A stretch of 64,000 bases of DNA, taken from positions 248,001-312,000 of the forward strand of contig CAKVAX010000001.1 in NCBI GenBank assembly GCA_934725425.1, in the 5' to 3' direction. Positions within the stretch are counted from its first letter, which is position 1. Each line of letters starts with the position of its first letter. A model generated the notes under the pieces. It did not search any database. It was given only the letters and a program-made list of their open reading frames with translations, and was not told the origin of the DNA. The DNA is from an uncultured Eubacteriales bacterium. GTDB taxonomy: Bacteria; Bacillota; Clostridia; Oscillospirales; Acutalibacteraceae. The position numbers and the translations under genes are program-made. Of this stretch, positions 8,104-17,092 are shown piece by piece.

Positions 8104-10707
8104 ATGAAAAGAGAAATGGATAAAGTATATAATCCCAAGGACGTAGAAGAAAATATTTATAAAGAATGGGAAGAAAAAGGATATTTTAAAGCTAAAGTCA
8201 ATAGCCATAAAAAGCCTTTTACTATAGTTATGCCTCCTCCGAATATTACCGGAAAACTCCACATGGGTCATGCTTTAGATGAAACCATGCAAGACATCCT
8301 CATAAGATTTAAAAGAATGCAAGGTTTCGAAGCTTTATGGGTTCCGGGAACTGACCATGCTTCTATTGCTACGGAGGCTAAAGTCGTTGAGCAGCTAAAA
8401 AAAGAGGGACTGTCTAAGGAGGAAATAGGCAGAGAAAAATTTTTGGAAAGAACATGGCAATGGAAAAAAGAATACGGCAGTAACATCGTAAACCAATTAC
8501 GAAAATTAGGCGCATCATGTGACTGGTCCAGAGAGCGCTTCACGATGGACGAGGGGTGCAGTAGAGCCGTAAGAGAATTTTTTGTTAAACTATACGAAAA
8601 AGGGCTTATTTACCGCGGAGAAAAAATTATCAACTGGTGCCCTAATTGTAAAACATCTATCTCCGATTCAGAAGTTAATTTCAAAGAAATGGACGGCAAC
8701 TTTTGGCATATAAATTATAAATTGGTGGATTCACTCGACCATGTTACAGTTGCTACAACTCGACCGGAAACAATGTTTGGAGACGTAGCGCTTGCAGTAA
8801 ATCCAAACGATTCCAGATATTCTCATTTAATAGGTAAAAAGGTAATTGTGCCGGTAGTAGAAAGAGAAATATCCATAATCGCCGATGACTACGTGGATAT
8901 AGAGGTTGGAACCGGAGTTTTAAAGATTACTCCTGCGCATGACCCCAATGATTTTGAAGTAGGTCAAAGACATAATTTACCTATCATAAATGTTATGGAT
9001 GAAAATGGAAAAATGAATGACAACGCCATTTTGTTTAAAGGACTCGACAGATACGAAGCAAGAAAACAATTAGTGGCGCTTTTACGCAAAGGCGGATACT
9101 TAGAAAAAACAGAATCAATTCATCACAATGTAGGAACATGTTACAGGTGTTCAACGACAGTGGAGCCCAGAGTTTCTACTCAATGGTTCGTTAAGATGGA
9201 TTCATTAGCCAAACCCGCTATTGACTGTGTAAAAAATAAAAAAACAAAATTTGTTCCCGACAGATTCAGCAAAATTTATTTTCATTGGATGGAAAACATA
9301 AAAGATTGGTGTATATCCAGGCAACTTTGGTGGGGTCACAGAATACCTGTGTGGTATTGTAAAAAATGCGGCGAAATGACCGTATCTAAAGATACACCCA
9401 ATGCGTGCAAACATTGCGGGTCAAATGACATATATCAAGACAATGATACTTTAGATACTTGGTTTTCATCAGGTCTTTGGCCGTTTTCTGTACTGGGATG
9501 GCCGGAAAAAACACCCGAGCTTGATTATTTTTACCCTACAAATGTTTTGGTTACCGGGTATGATATAATATTTTTCTGGGTTGCTAAGATGATTTTTTCA
9601 TCACTTGAAATGACCGGAAAAGAGCCTTTTGAAAACATTTTAATTCATGGGCTGGTAAGGGATTCGCAAGGAAGAAAGATGTCAAAATCTTTGGGCAATG
9701 GCGTGGACCCGCTAGAAATAATTGAAAAATATGGTGCCGATGCTCTTAGATTTTCATTGATGCTGGGGAACAGTCCCGGAAATGATATGAGATTTTTTAA
9801 TGAAAAAGTCGAAGCCAGCAGGAATTTTGCTAACAAAATATGGAATGCCGCAAGATTTATACATTTGAATACCGATAATCAAATTCTGGAAACAGGAATT
9901 CCCGAAGAAATAGGTGACATCGACAAGTGGATACTAAGCAGATTAAATTCTGTTATTTCGGAAGTTACAAATAATTTGGATAAATTTGAACTGGGTATAG
10001 CAGCTCAAAACATATACGATTTTGTGTGGGACGAATTTTGCGACTGGTATATTGAATTCTCGAAAATAGAAGGTAAAAAAGAAGTGCTACTTTTTGTAGT
10101 AGACAGTATTTTGAAACTGCTTCATCCCTTCATGCCTTTTGTTACCGAAGAAATTTGGAAATCGTTCCAAAAAACTGACAGCTCCATAATGATAGAAAAA
10201 TATCCTGAATTCAATAAAAAGTATGTAAATAAAGACTCCGAATATAATGTGGCTGTATTAATGTCCGTTATAAAATCTATAAGAAATATACGAAGTGAAA
10301 TGAATGTTTCACACGGCAAAAAAACTGTAATTTATATTGACAGTGAAAATTCGGAAATATGTAAAATATTGAAAAAATACGAAAATATCATTTGTAAAAT
10401 GGCATATGCTAAATCTGTTGAGATGAATTCCGACAGGGGAAATGAAAAATTAGTATCTGCTGTCAATGATTACGTAAAAATTTACATTCCCGTGGATGAG
10501 TTGGTCAACAGGGAAGAAGAAATAGCGAGATTGAGTAAAGAGCTGGAGAGTGTAAATAAACAACTGATGCAAGCTGAAGCGAGATTAAAAAATGAAAAAT
10601 TCCTTTCAAAAGCTCCAAAAGAAATAGTGGATGGAGCTCGCGAATTGGCGGATAAGCTCGCTGATAAATCCAAAAGAATTCTCGAAGAAATATCAAAATT
10701 GAAATAA
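8104..10707 (+). CDS. valS: Valyl-tRNA synthetase
   Basis: 867-aa class Ia synthetase that charges tRNA-Val, with editing of threonine. HIGH-type motif in PPNITGKLHMGHAL (about 44-57), CP1 editing domain from roughly 200 to 330 with the TTRPETMFGD strand, KMSKS in GRKMSKSLGN near 521, anticodon-binding helices, and the C-terminal coiled-coil arm (about 805-867) found in ValRS. Two zinc-type CxxC knobs (WCPNCK and CKKCGE...CKHCG) are present. AAGGAG precedes ATG 8104. No T-box leader is possible in the 15-bp gap, so it depends on upstream transcription. Confidence 0.97.
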   Translation: MKREMDKVYNPKDVEENIYKEWEEKGYFKAKVNSHKKPFTIVMPPPNITGKLHMGHALDETMQDILIRFKRMQGFEALWVPGTDHASIATEAKVVEQLKKEGLSKEEIGREKFLERTWQWKKEYGSNIVNQLRKLGASCDWSRERFTMDEGCSRAVREFFVKLYEKGLIYRGEKIINWCPNCKTSISDSEVNFKEMDGNFWHINYKLVDSLDHVTVATTRPETMFGDVALAVNPNDSRYSHLIGKKVIVPVVEREISIIADDYVDIEVGTGVLKITPAHDPNDFEVGQRHNLPIINVMDENGKMNDNAILFKGLDRYEARKQLVALLRKGGYLEKTESIHHNVGTCYRCSTTVEPRVSTQWFVKMDSLAKPAIDCVKNKKTKFVPDRFSKIYFHWMENIKDWCISRQLWWGHRIPVWYCKKCGEMTVSKDTPNACKHCGSNDIYQDNDTLDTWFSSGLWPFSVLGWPEKTPELDYFYPTNVLVTGYDIIFFWVAKMIFSSLEMTGKEPFENILIHGLVRDSQGRKMSKSLGNGVDPLEIIEKYGADALRFSLMLGNSPGNDMRFFNEKVEASRNFANKIWNAARFIHLNTDNQILETGIPEEIGDIDKWILSRLNSVISEVTNNLDKFELGIAAQNIYDFVWDEFCDWYIEFSKIEGKKEVLLFVVDSILKLLHPFMPFVTEEIWKSFQKTDSSIMIEKYPEFNKKYVNKDSEYNVAVLMSVIKSIRNIRSEMNVSHGKKTVIYIDSENSEICKILKKYENIICKMAYAKSVEMNSDRGNEKLVSAVNDYVKIYIPVDELVNREEEIARLSKELESVNKQLMQAEARLKNEKFLSKAPKEIVDGARELADKLADKSKRILEEISKLK

Positions 10708-10753
10708 ACTGAAAAAATTTTATTAATGACTTATTTCTACAAAATATGCAACA

Positions 10754-10790
10754 AACATCCTTTATCATAGTGATAGAGGATGTTCATTTT
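10754..10790 (+). terminator. Hairpin terminator after valS
   Basis: Inverted repeat AACATCCT at 10754-10761 with AGGATGTT at 10777-10784, extended by TATCA/TGATA around a three-base loop, followed by CATTTTA. The stem is strong but the U-tract is short. It separates the valS transcript from the sporulation operon. Confidence 0.65.
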
Positions 10791-10856
10791 ATACGCAAAA
10801 AACGGACATGCTTTTATATTTATTAAGTAAAACCTAAAACGAGGAGGTAAAAATTA

Positions 10857-11162
10857 ATGGCAGTTAAAATTTTGCCTGAAAAAAAAGGTTGTGTGGTTGC
10901 TGTAATAGAAGGAGACATTGACCACCATACCGCAAAAGACATAAGAGAGACCATTGATGAATATATAGAAAAATATTCTCCTTTATTTCTCAAATTAGAT
11001 TTCGGTGAGGTTAGATTTATGGATAGTTCAGGAATAGGATTAATTATGGGTCGATATAAGTTAATGACCTCCCTCAGGGGCAAATTAAAAGTTGTTAATG
11101 TTCCGAAAAATTTAGAAAGAATGATTAAATTATCAGGGCTAACGACTCTGGGGATTTTTTAA
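10857..11162 (+). CDS. spoIIAA: Anti-sigma F factor antagonist SpoIIAA
   Basis: 101-aa STAS-domain protein of the forespore partner-switching module. The phosphorylatable serine sits in the typical MDSSGIGLIMGRY motif (second Ser, residue about 59). Unphosphorylated SpoIIAA binds SpoIIAB and frees sigma-F. SD GAGGAGGT lies just upstream of ATG 10857. It is the first gene of spoIIAA-spoIIAB-sigF, with 17 bp to spoIIAB. In Bacillus this operon is transcribed by sigma-H with Spo0A help; I could not find a convincing sigma-H promoter in the 70 bp after the terminator. Confidence 0.95.
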   Translation: MAVKILPEKKGCVVAVIEGDIDHHTAKDIRETIDEYIEKYSPLFLKLDFGEVRFMDSSGIGLIMGRYKLMTSLRGKLKVVNVPKNLERMIKLSGLTTLGIF

Positions 11163-11179
11163 AGGAAGGAAAATAAAAA

Positions 11180-11626
11180 ATGCAAGAAGTAATAAACGAA
11201 ATGAACATAAACTTTTTTAGCAGGTCATGCAATGAAGGCTTTGCAAGAACCGTAGTATCATCTTTTGTATCTCAGCTGGACCCTACGATTGATGAGCTCG
11301 CGGATATTAAAACAGCAGTTTCTGAAGCGGTAACAAATTCGATAGTTCATGGATACAAAACGGGAATCGGAAAAATTTACATATCTTCAAAAATATATAA
11401 TAACGGCTGTGTAATGATAAAAATTAAAGATAAAGGTTGCGGCATAGAAAATGTAAAACAAGCCATGGAACCTTTATTTACAACCGGTGGAAGTGAACGC
11501 TCAGGACTTGGTTTTGCGGTTATGCAAAGTTTTATGGATAAAATAAAGGTAACTTCAAAAATTGGGAAAGGCACTACTGTTACGCTTCAAAAATTTATAA
11601 TTCGCAGAACTGTTGACAATGAATAA
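11180..11626 (+). CDS. spoIIAB: Anti-sigma F factor / SpoIIAA kinase SpoIIAB
   Basis: 148-aa GHKL-type serine kinase and anti-sigma factor. N-box in SEAVTNSIVHGY (about 55-66), G1 in DKGCGIEN, and G2-type SGLGFAVMQSF with lid. It holds sigma-F inactive with ATP and phosphorylates SpoIIAA. SD AAGGAAGG precedes ATG 11180. The stop at 11624-11626 overlaps the start of sigF by 8 bp, so the anti-sigma factor and its sigma factor are translationally coupled, as in other spore formers. Confidence 0.95.
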   Translation: MQEVINEMNINFFSRSCNEGFARTVVSSFVSQLDPTIDELADIKTAVSEAVTNSIVHGYKTGIGKIYISSKIYNNGCVMIKIKDKGCGIENVKQAMEPLFTTGGSERSGLGFAVMQSFMDKIKVTSKIGKGTTVTLQKFIIRRTVDNE

Positions 11627-12281
11627 TGATAAAATTGTTATAGAAAATCACTTGGGATTAGTACATCTGTGTTGTCAACGATTTCGCAAACGGGGAATAG
11701 ATTATGAAGATATATTTCAGTCCGGATGCATAGGCCTTACAAAAGCGGCGAAAAATTTTGATTGTAAAAAAGGCGTAGTATTTTCAACTTACGCAGTTCC
11801 AGTTATATTAGGAGAAATAAAGTCTCTTTTTCGGGAAAACAGAGCTTTAAAAATAAGCAGAAAAATAAAAGAACTGGAAACTAAAATTAATTACGAAAGA
11901 GAAAAATTCTTGAAAAATCACGAAAGAGAGCCTTCGATAAATGAACTCGCCAGTATATTGGAAGTAGACTGCGACCAAATAATTGAAGCTTTAGAATCTT
12001 CGAAAGCTCTTATTTCTCTTGATTCCCCGGTTAATGAAAATGATGACAATAAAAATTCTCTGGAAATACCCGTCGAATTTGACGACGAAAAAATATCTAC
12101 CAGAGTTTCGTTAATCGAAATTTTGAAAACTTTTGAAAAAAAGGATAAAAATTTAATATTTCTCAGATTTTTTAAGGGAAACACTCAGTCAAATACTGCA
12201 AAACAGCTCGGCATGACACAGGTTCAAGTCTCGCGAAGAGAAAAAGTACTTTTAAAAATGATAAGAGAAAAATTGGCTTAA
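11619..12281 (+). CDS. sigF: RNA polymerase sigma-F factor
   Basis: First forespore-specific sigma factor, 220 aa from ATG 11619 (an in-frame TTG lies at 11613, but ATG gives the usual overlap). Region 2 is visible in DIFQSGCIGLTKAAKNFD and FSTYAVPVILGEI. Region 3 begins at EREPSINELASILEVD, and region 4 with its helix-turn-helix is near the end (NTAKQLGMTQVQVSRREKVL). It is slightly shorter than Bacillus sigma-F. It is last in the spoIIA operon and converges on whiA with only 5 bp between stops and no obvious terminator. Confidence 0.94.
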   Translation: MNNDKIVIENHLGLVHLCCQRFRKRGIDYEDIFQSGCIGLTKAAKNFDCKKGVVFSTYAVPVILGEIKSLFRENRALKISRKIKELETKINYEREKFLKNHEREPSINELASILEVDCDQIIEALESSKALISLDSPVNENDDNKNSLEIPVEFDDEKISTRVSLIEILKTFEKKDKNLIFLRFFKGNTQSNTAKQLGMTQVQVSRREKVLLKMIREKLA

Positions 12282-12286
12282 TATTT

Positions 12287-13150
12287 TTAGAGACTCTTTG
12301 CCAAATCCATTAATTTTTTTAGTCGATGATTTATTCCCGATTTGCTGATGGGTGACTTGTACAGTTTTGTCATTTCTTGGAGTGAAATATACGGATTCGA
12401 AAGGCGTATTTCTGCAGTTTCTTTTAAATGCTCCGGCAAACTGCTCAGCCCTACGGTATTTTTAATTTTTTTAATAGCATTTATTTGAACAGTCGAAGAA
12501 TTGGTTATTTTACTTAGGTTAGCTGTTTCAAAATTGGTTGTGCGATTGATATTATTTCTAACTTCTTTTAACATCTTTATCTGAATAATTTCCATGGAAC
12601 AATTTTTAGAGTCTATATAAGTTAAAAAATCAGTAATTTTTTCACTGCTTTTTATGTATATTACAAAATTATCTCTTCTTCTAATTATTTTTAAATCCAG
12701 ATGTAAAAAGGATATTTTATTTAAAATGTTAAGTAGTAAATTACAGGAATTTTCATCAAATATATTAAATTCAAGATGATATTCTATCTCAGGGTTAGCA
12801 ACACTTCCGCAAGCTAAAAAAGCTCCTTTTACAAAATCAGAAACAGATGCATTTTCTAAATTTTCAGAAAGTGCATCTTTAAATTTTAGACATTTATTTA
12901 ATATTTCCGGTTTGACAATTTTTAAAGTAAATTTACCGTCACAAGTTTCTTCCAAAGAAAAATAATCTTTAGAATTTTTTGCTGTCATCAAACATTTTAA
13001 TCTTTTTAAAGTTAAATCATTCTCTATCTTTACTGAATTTTGTGATGAAATATCGGGGTTTAAAAAAATATATATTCCACAAATTTCCATTAACGGATTC
13101 TTTATATTGGAACTGACAAGCTCCTTTTTTACTTTATAAGAAAATGACAT
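12287..13150 (-). CDS. whiA: DNA-binding protein WhiA
   Basis: 287 aa, near the family norm of about 300. WhiA combines a LAGLIDADG-type homing-endonuclease-like N-terminal domain with a C-terminal helix-turn-helix (PEHLKETAEIRLSNPYISLQ... and SGINHRLKKLMDLA). The N-terminal half is divergent and keeps no clear catalytic acidic residues, as expected for this non-nuclease family. WhiA affects sporulation in actinomycetes and division or chromosome segregation in Firmicutes. It is the last gene of hprK-murB-whiA on the minus strand; in Bacillus it sits near yvcJ-yvcK, which are absent here. Confidence 0.92.
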   Translation of the reverse strand: MSFSYKVKKELVSSNIKNPLMEICGIYIFLNPDISSQNSVKIENDLTLKRLKCLMTAKNSKDYFSLEETCDGKFTLKIVKPEILNKCLKFKDALSENLENASVSDFVKGAFLACGSVANPEIEYHLEFNIFDENSCNLLLNILNKISFLHLDLKIIRRRDNFVIYIKSSEKITDFLTYIDSKNCSMEIIQIKMLKEVRNNINRTTNFETANLSKITNSSTVQINAIKKIKNTVGLSSLPEHLKETAEIRLSNPYISLQEMTKLYKSPISKSGINHRLKKLMDLAKSL

Positions 13151-13162
13151 ATTTTTTATTCC

Positions 13163-14101
13163 TTATACTCTTATATTTCCTAAAGTTTTGATTTCACACT
13201 CGAGATTTATTCCGGAATTATCATAAACTGTTTTTTTAATATGGGCTATCAATTTGGATACATCCTCAGCGGAAGCATTTCCGGTATTTACTATAAATCC
13301 GGCATGTTTCGGGCTAACCATCGCTCCTCCAACAGAATATCCTTTAAGTCCGCAACTTTCTATGAGAGTTCCGGCATAATAACCGTTCCCCGGACGTTTA
13401 AAAATACTGCCGGCATTCGGTTGACTCAAAGGTTGCTTTGACTTTCTCTTGTGAATATTCTCATACATTTTATTACGGATTTCTTGGCTTGACAAAGGAT
13501 TAAGCGATAATTTCAGTGAAGTTATAATAAATGGATTATCCGTATAAAAACTTTTTCTATAAGAAAGCGCCAACTGATCTTTATTTAATATTTCTTCATT
13601 TCCGTCAAGCGTTATATGTGTTCCTTGCAATATTACTTTCGAAATATCATCGCCGTAAGCTCCTGCATTCATAAACAACGCGCCTCCGCATGAGCCCGGA
13701 ATTCCCCAAGCAAATTCAAGACCGGAAAGATTATTTTTCATAGCGAAAATACACGCTTTGGCGAGTGGAATTCCCGAACTGCAAAGTAGGGTAGTCTCAT
13801 TTTCAAGGTTTAATACTCTTTCACTCTTTAGTAAACTTAAAACAATTCCTCGAAATCCTTCGTCCGATACCAATAAGTTGCTTCCGTTTCCTATCATGAA
13901 AAAGGGGACGCTGGTCTCGGATATTTTTTGAAGTATTTTTTTCAAAGATTGAGTATTGTTAATATATATAAATAAGTCCGCAGGGCCACCTATTCTAAAC
14001 GAAGTGTGGTATTTCATTTCCTCGTTAACTAAAACTAAACACCCGAGGCTTTCAGCTAAATTCATTATGCTCTGATATATCGTAGATATAATTTTTATCA
14101 C
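13163..14101 (-). CDS. murB: UDP-N-acetylmuramate dehydrogenase MurB
   Basis: 312-aa flavoenzyme that reduces UDP-GlcNAc-enolpyruvate to UDP-MurNAc in peptidoglycan precursor synthesis. FAD-binding segments HTSFRIGGPADLF, IGNGSNLLV and GSCGGALFMNAGAYG are clear. The catalytic Ser lies in PNAGSIFKRP, and the C-terminus has the type II arrangement. The listed start is GTG 14101, but only one base separates it from AAAGG. In-frame ATT 14092 is 10 nt from the SD, and an ATG occurs 12 codons downstream. The true start is uncertain. Confidence 0.95.
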   Translation of the reverse strand: MIKIISTIYQSIMNLAESLGCLVLVNEEMKYHTSFRIGGPADLFIYINNTQSLKKILQKISETSVPFFMIGNGSNLLVSDEGFRGIVLSLLKSERVLNLENETTLLCSSGIPLAKACIFAMKNNLSGLEFAWGIPGSCGGALFMNAGAYGDDISKVILQGTHITLDGNEEILNKDQLALSYRKSFYTDNPFIITSLKLSLNPLSSQEIRNKMYENIHKRKSKQPLSQPNAGSIFKRPGNGYYAGTLIESCGLKGYSVGGAMVSPKHAGFIVNTGNASAEDVSKLIAHIKKTVYDNSGINLECEIKTLGNIRV

Positions 14102-14137
14102 GCCTTTAAATTATTTATTTGTAATTACTATTCATTA

Positions 14138-15106
14138 TTATATATCCCATATGCACGTTTCGAGTTCTTTTTCTTCTGAGGTGGGATATTCCATACCCAA
14201 ATTTATAAAAAGTTCTCTGGCTGCATTATATCCCATTTTTCTTTGTCTGTTATTCATAGCTGCAACTTCTATTATTACTGCTAAATTTCTTCCCGGTCTT
14301 ACCGGAATATTTATAAAAGGAACTTTCACGCCAAGTATTTCGGTGTACTTACACTCTGCGCCCATGCGATCATAAGATTTTTTATCGTTCCAGTTTTCCA
14401 AATTAACTACCATATCTATAGTTTCGGTTAGTTTTACGGAACCTATACCAAAAATTCTACGAGCATTTATTATACCTACTCCCCGCACTTCTATAAAATG
14501 ACGTATATTTTCCGGCGCTGCACCTACCAAAGTATTTTTCGGAATTTTTCTGATTTCAACTAAATCATCTGCTATAAGTTTATGACCACGTTTTAAAAGC
14601 TCTATAGCTGTTTCGCTTTTTCCTACTCCACTTTCTCCAATTAAAAGTATACCTTCACCGTGAACATTTAAAAGTCCTCCAGAACGTGTAATCCTTGGAG
14701 CCAAATGAACATTAAGAAATGGTGTAAGTTCAGCCATAACCTCTGCAGCGGTATCTTCTGAGGTCAAAATAGGAACTTTATATTTATTTGCTACTGCTAT
14801 TATTTCAGGCAACGGTTTAATTCCGTAGGATATTACCAATAACGGTGGCTTACGAGATAAAATTGCTTCCACAGATTTATATATTTCATCTGACGATAAA
14901 GTAGAAAGAAAGTAGCTTTCGCTTTCGCCCATGACTATTATTCTTCGATTGTCAAAATGACTGATAGGTCCTATTAATTCGAGCCCTAATCTATTTATAT
15001 CTCTAGACGCAATTTTAACTTCCTTGGGATTAACCGGCATTAATGCTACTTTAAAAGACAACTCTCTAATGAGATCGGTTAACTTAACGTGAAATCCTGA
15101 ACCCAT
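14138..15106 (-). CDS. hprK: HPr kinase/phosphorylase
   Basis: 322 aa. The N-terminal domain is followed by a P-loop kinase domain with Walker A GESGVGKSE (about 154-162). The family signature stretch IEVRGVGIINARRIFG follows, with IPVRPGRNLAVIIEVAA and the EKELE C-terminal region after it. The enzyme phosphorylates or dephosphorylates HPr on Ser46 and so controls CcpA-type carbon regulation. SD GAGGCGGTG precedes ATG 15106. No HPr gene lies in the window. It is first in a minus-strand group with murB and whiA. Confidence 0.95.
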   Translation of the reverse strand: MGSGFHVKLTDLIRELSFKVALMPVNPKEVKIASRDINRLGLELIGPISHFDNRRIIVMGESESYFLSTLSSDEIYKSVEAILSRKPPLLVISYGIKPLPEIIAVANKYKVPILTSEDTAAEVMAELTPFLNVHLAPRITRSGGLLNVHGEGILLIGESGVGKSETAIELLKRGHKLIADDLVEIRKIPKNTLVGAAPENIRHFIEVRGVGIINARRIFGIGSVKLTETIDMVVNLENWNDKKSYDRMGAECKYTEILGVKVPFINIPVRPGRNLAVIIEVAAMNNRQRKMGYNAARELFINLGMEYPTSEEKELETCIWDI

Positions 15107-15426
15107 TTATGCACACCGCCTCTTATTAAATTTAATTTTATGAATATATAATTTAGCACTGTAAAATATTGTCTAATTTTATCGATATTTGTTGAATGAT
15201 TTTAGGAAGTATATAATAACTTGAAAAAATAAGTATTTAATTCGAATTTAGGTGTTGATTTTCAAATTATTATGCAATATAATTAATTACGTGATTAAAA
15301 ATCACAAAACGTGGTATTGCGTTTCAAAAAACTTACGAATAATGTTATTCTATCATTTTTAAAAATAAATATCAAATATAAATTCCGGAAAATATTCGAT
15401 ATTATTAATGTCCCTAAAGGAGGAAA
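15107..15426. other. Divergent intergenic region hprK / spo0A-like
   Basis: 320 bp between two divergent genes. It holds the plus-strand promoter listed separately, a short palindrome (GTGATT, AAA, AATCAC at 15291-15305) just after its -10, and a TTCCGGAA palindrome at 15384-15391. A TGTTGAA at about 15190 resembles an 0A box with one mismatch, which is weak. I see no RNA gene or riboswitch. Confidence 0.5.
15255..15283 (+). promoter_or_regulatory. Vegetative-type promoter of the spo0A-like gene
   Basis: TTGATT at 15255-15260, a 17-bp spacer and a perfect TATAAT at 15278-15283. The inferred start is near 15290, giving a leader of about 135 nt that contains the GTGATT-AAA-AATCAC palindrome. 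Confidence 0.6.
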
Positions 15427-16194
15427 ATGCCTGTGATGAACCTTAACATATTTTCTGATATTCCTATTCATCAGAATTCTGAGTTTATAAAAGTTTTAAT
15501 AATCGACGATGATTACGAACTTAGAAGAAATTTATGTAAATTTTTATCAGAAAGTAAAAATATACAAGTATGTGCATGTTTAGAAGGTGGTATAGATATT
15601 GAGAAAGAAGTAGAAATGTACGAACCCGATGTGGTGGTTACCGAATTTTCTGCTAACGACAAAAGAGGAAAAAGTATTTTAGAGATTTTGAACAAAATAA
15701 CAGTGCATAAACCCAAAGTTATCGTTCTTTCATCTTCTGAAAATGTAAGTGCTTTGGACGAATCTTTTGGATATGGAGTAAATTATTATGTTAAAAAGCC
15801 TGTGATTTTATCTTTGCTTAAAAACGCAATTATTTCAATTTGTTCCGATAAAGTCCACGAACATCACAAAATAGAGATGTATCACATAAAAAATCTGCTA
15901 AGAAGTATGTCGGCTCCAATTCACGTAGTTGGATTTACATACATTTGCGAAGCACTGGAATATTTGATTGAAAACCCGAAAACTATGTTTTTGAAAGAAA
16001 TATACTTGGTCATTTCTGAAATACACGTAGTGTCTACGGAATCTGTTGAAGTCTCAATAAGAAATGCCATTAAGAAAATGGTTAAAGATTCTTTGCCGAG
16101 TTTTGTAGAAGTTTTTGGCGAAAACGTTAAATCTGTGAGCAATTCCAAATTTTTATTTACCTTGAAAGAAGTGTTGCTTTCACAAAGATTTTAA
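15427..16194 (+). CDS. spo0A: Spo0A-family response regulator with Glu at the phospho-acceptor site
   Basis: 255 aa. Receiver domain at about 20-140, then a Spo0A-type C-terminal DNA-binding domain (RSMSAPIHVVGFTYICEAL aligns with the HEIGVPAHIKGY helix; recognition-helix region SVEVSIRNAIKKMV; ending VSNSKFLFTLKEVL). The acidic pocket (D27, D28), Ser102 and K124-P125 remain. However, the position of the phosphorylated Asp (DVLVLDIIMP in Bacillus) reads DVVVTEFSAN, so Glu73 replaces Asp and the following MP is lost. The family match is moderate because the protein is divergent. SD AAAGGAGG lies 3 nt before ATG 15427; GTG 15433 is better spaced. It could be a second, non-phosphorylated Spo0A paralogue rather than the sole copy. 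Confidence 0.78.
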   Translation: MPVMNLNIFSDIPIHQNSEFIKVLIIDDDYELRRNLCKFLSESKNIQVCACLEGGIDIEKEVEMYEPDVVVTEFSANDKRGKSILEILNKITVHKPKVIVLSSSENVSALDESFGYGVNYYVKKPVILSLLKNAIISICSDKVHEHHKIEMYHIKNLLRSMSAPIHVVGFTYICEALEYLIENPKTMFLKEIYLVISEIHVVSTESVEVSIRNAIKKMVKDSLPSFVEVFGENVKSVSNSKFLFTLKEVLLSQRF

Positions 16195-16224
16195 AAATTA
16201 AAAAATATAATATCTCCAAACCCA

Positions 16225-16266
16225 AAAAGCTCTGAAATTCAAATTTTAGAATTTCAGAGCTTTTGT
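16225..16266. terminator. Bidirectional terminator
   Basis: Perfect 14-bp stem: AAGCTCTGAAATTC at 16227-16240 with its complement at 16249-16262, an 8-nt loop, a T-run after it and an A-run before it. It serves both the spo0A-like gene (plus) and spoIIQ (minus), which converge here. Confidence 0.9.
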
Positions 16267-16270
16267 TATA

Positions 16271-17071
16271 CTATTGATTTTCTTTGTCCAATACGAGAAG
16301 AGGATCTATAAATTTTTCATTTTTTGATATCATAAAATGTAGGTGAGGGCCATCAGAAATCTCACACGGAACAGAGCCTATTGCTCCGATATCCTGTCCG
16401 GATTTCACTCTGCTTCCTTTTTCAACCAAAATTTTGTCGGAAAGACCGCAATAATATGCCGTGAATTTAGGGTCGTGTTCTATTTCTATGGTGGTTCCGT
16501 AAGAAGGGTCGGAATGAATATTTTTTACTGTTCCGCTTGTTATGGATTTTACTATATTTCCGGAATCCGATTTAAAATCAACTCCTTCGTGAGCTCTCCA
16601 ATCAGATAAAGTCTTTGAATAAACCGGCTTACCGTCGCTAAACTCTTTAAGAATTATATTTTCTGTAGGATAAACAATTTCCGGGTCAGATTTTTCAGCA
16701 GAAACTGTTTTTAAGTCATCTTCATCAGAATCAGCATTGATTTTAGGAATAGGTTTTTTGATGTACGACCCGGTCTCGGATTTGCTTTCCGAATTACTGA
16801 TCGGTTCTTTCCCCGGTAATTCAGAAGAAGAAATTTTAGATGGATTTTTTGATTTTACTTTGATATTATCTTTCGATTGAGCACTTTCAGCAGTCTCGGT
16901 GGAATTATTAAGATTTTTCACGCTGCTGTAAGTAGACCATCCTGCTACCGAAATCGTGGCTAGGAGGATAGCGATTGCAATGTAAAAACTCTTTCTCTTT
17001 CTTGGCTTCGATATTTTTGTGGGAAAATTCAAGTTGTTCTTTTCGTCGTTGTTTAAATTTGATACGTTCAT
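16271..17071 (-). CDS. spoIIQ: SpoIIQ-like forespore M23 (LytM) protein
   Basis: 266 aa from ATG 17071, chosen because GGAGGTG (complement of 17081-17087) is 9 nt upstream. A longer frame to 17104 has no SD. There is one N-terminal membrane segment (YIAIAILLATISVAGW), a Ser/Lys-rich linker, then a LytM/M23 domain with H-x3-D (HEGVDF) and HLH (GPHLHF), so the zinc site is intact. In Bacillus SpoIIQ the site is degenerate, whereas clostridial orthologues retain it. SpoIIQ crosses the forespore membrane and joins SpoIIIAH during engulfment. A housekeeping M23 endopeptidase is the alternative. Confidence 0.75.
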   Translation of the reverse strand: MNVSNLNNDEKNNLNFPTKISKPRKRKSFYIAIAILLATISVAGWSTYSSVKNLNNSTETAESAQSKDNIKVKSKNPSKISSSELPGKEPISNSESKSETGSYIKKPIPKINADSDEDDLKTVSAEKSDPEIVYPTENIILKEFSDGKPVYSKTLSDWRAHEGVDFKSDSGNIVKSITSGTVKNIHSDPSYGTTIEIEHDPKFTAYYCGLSDKILVEKGSRVKSGQDIGAIGSVPCEISDGPHLHFMISKNEKFIDPLLVLDKENQ

Positions 17072-17092
17072 ATACCAATACACCTCCGCTGT

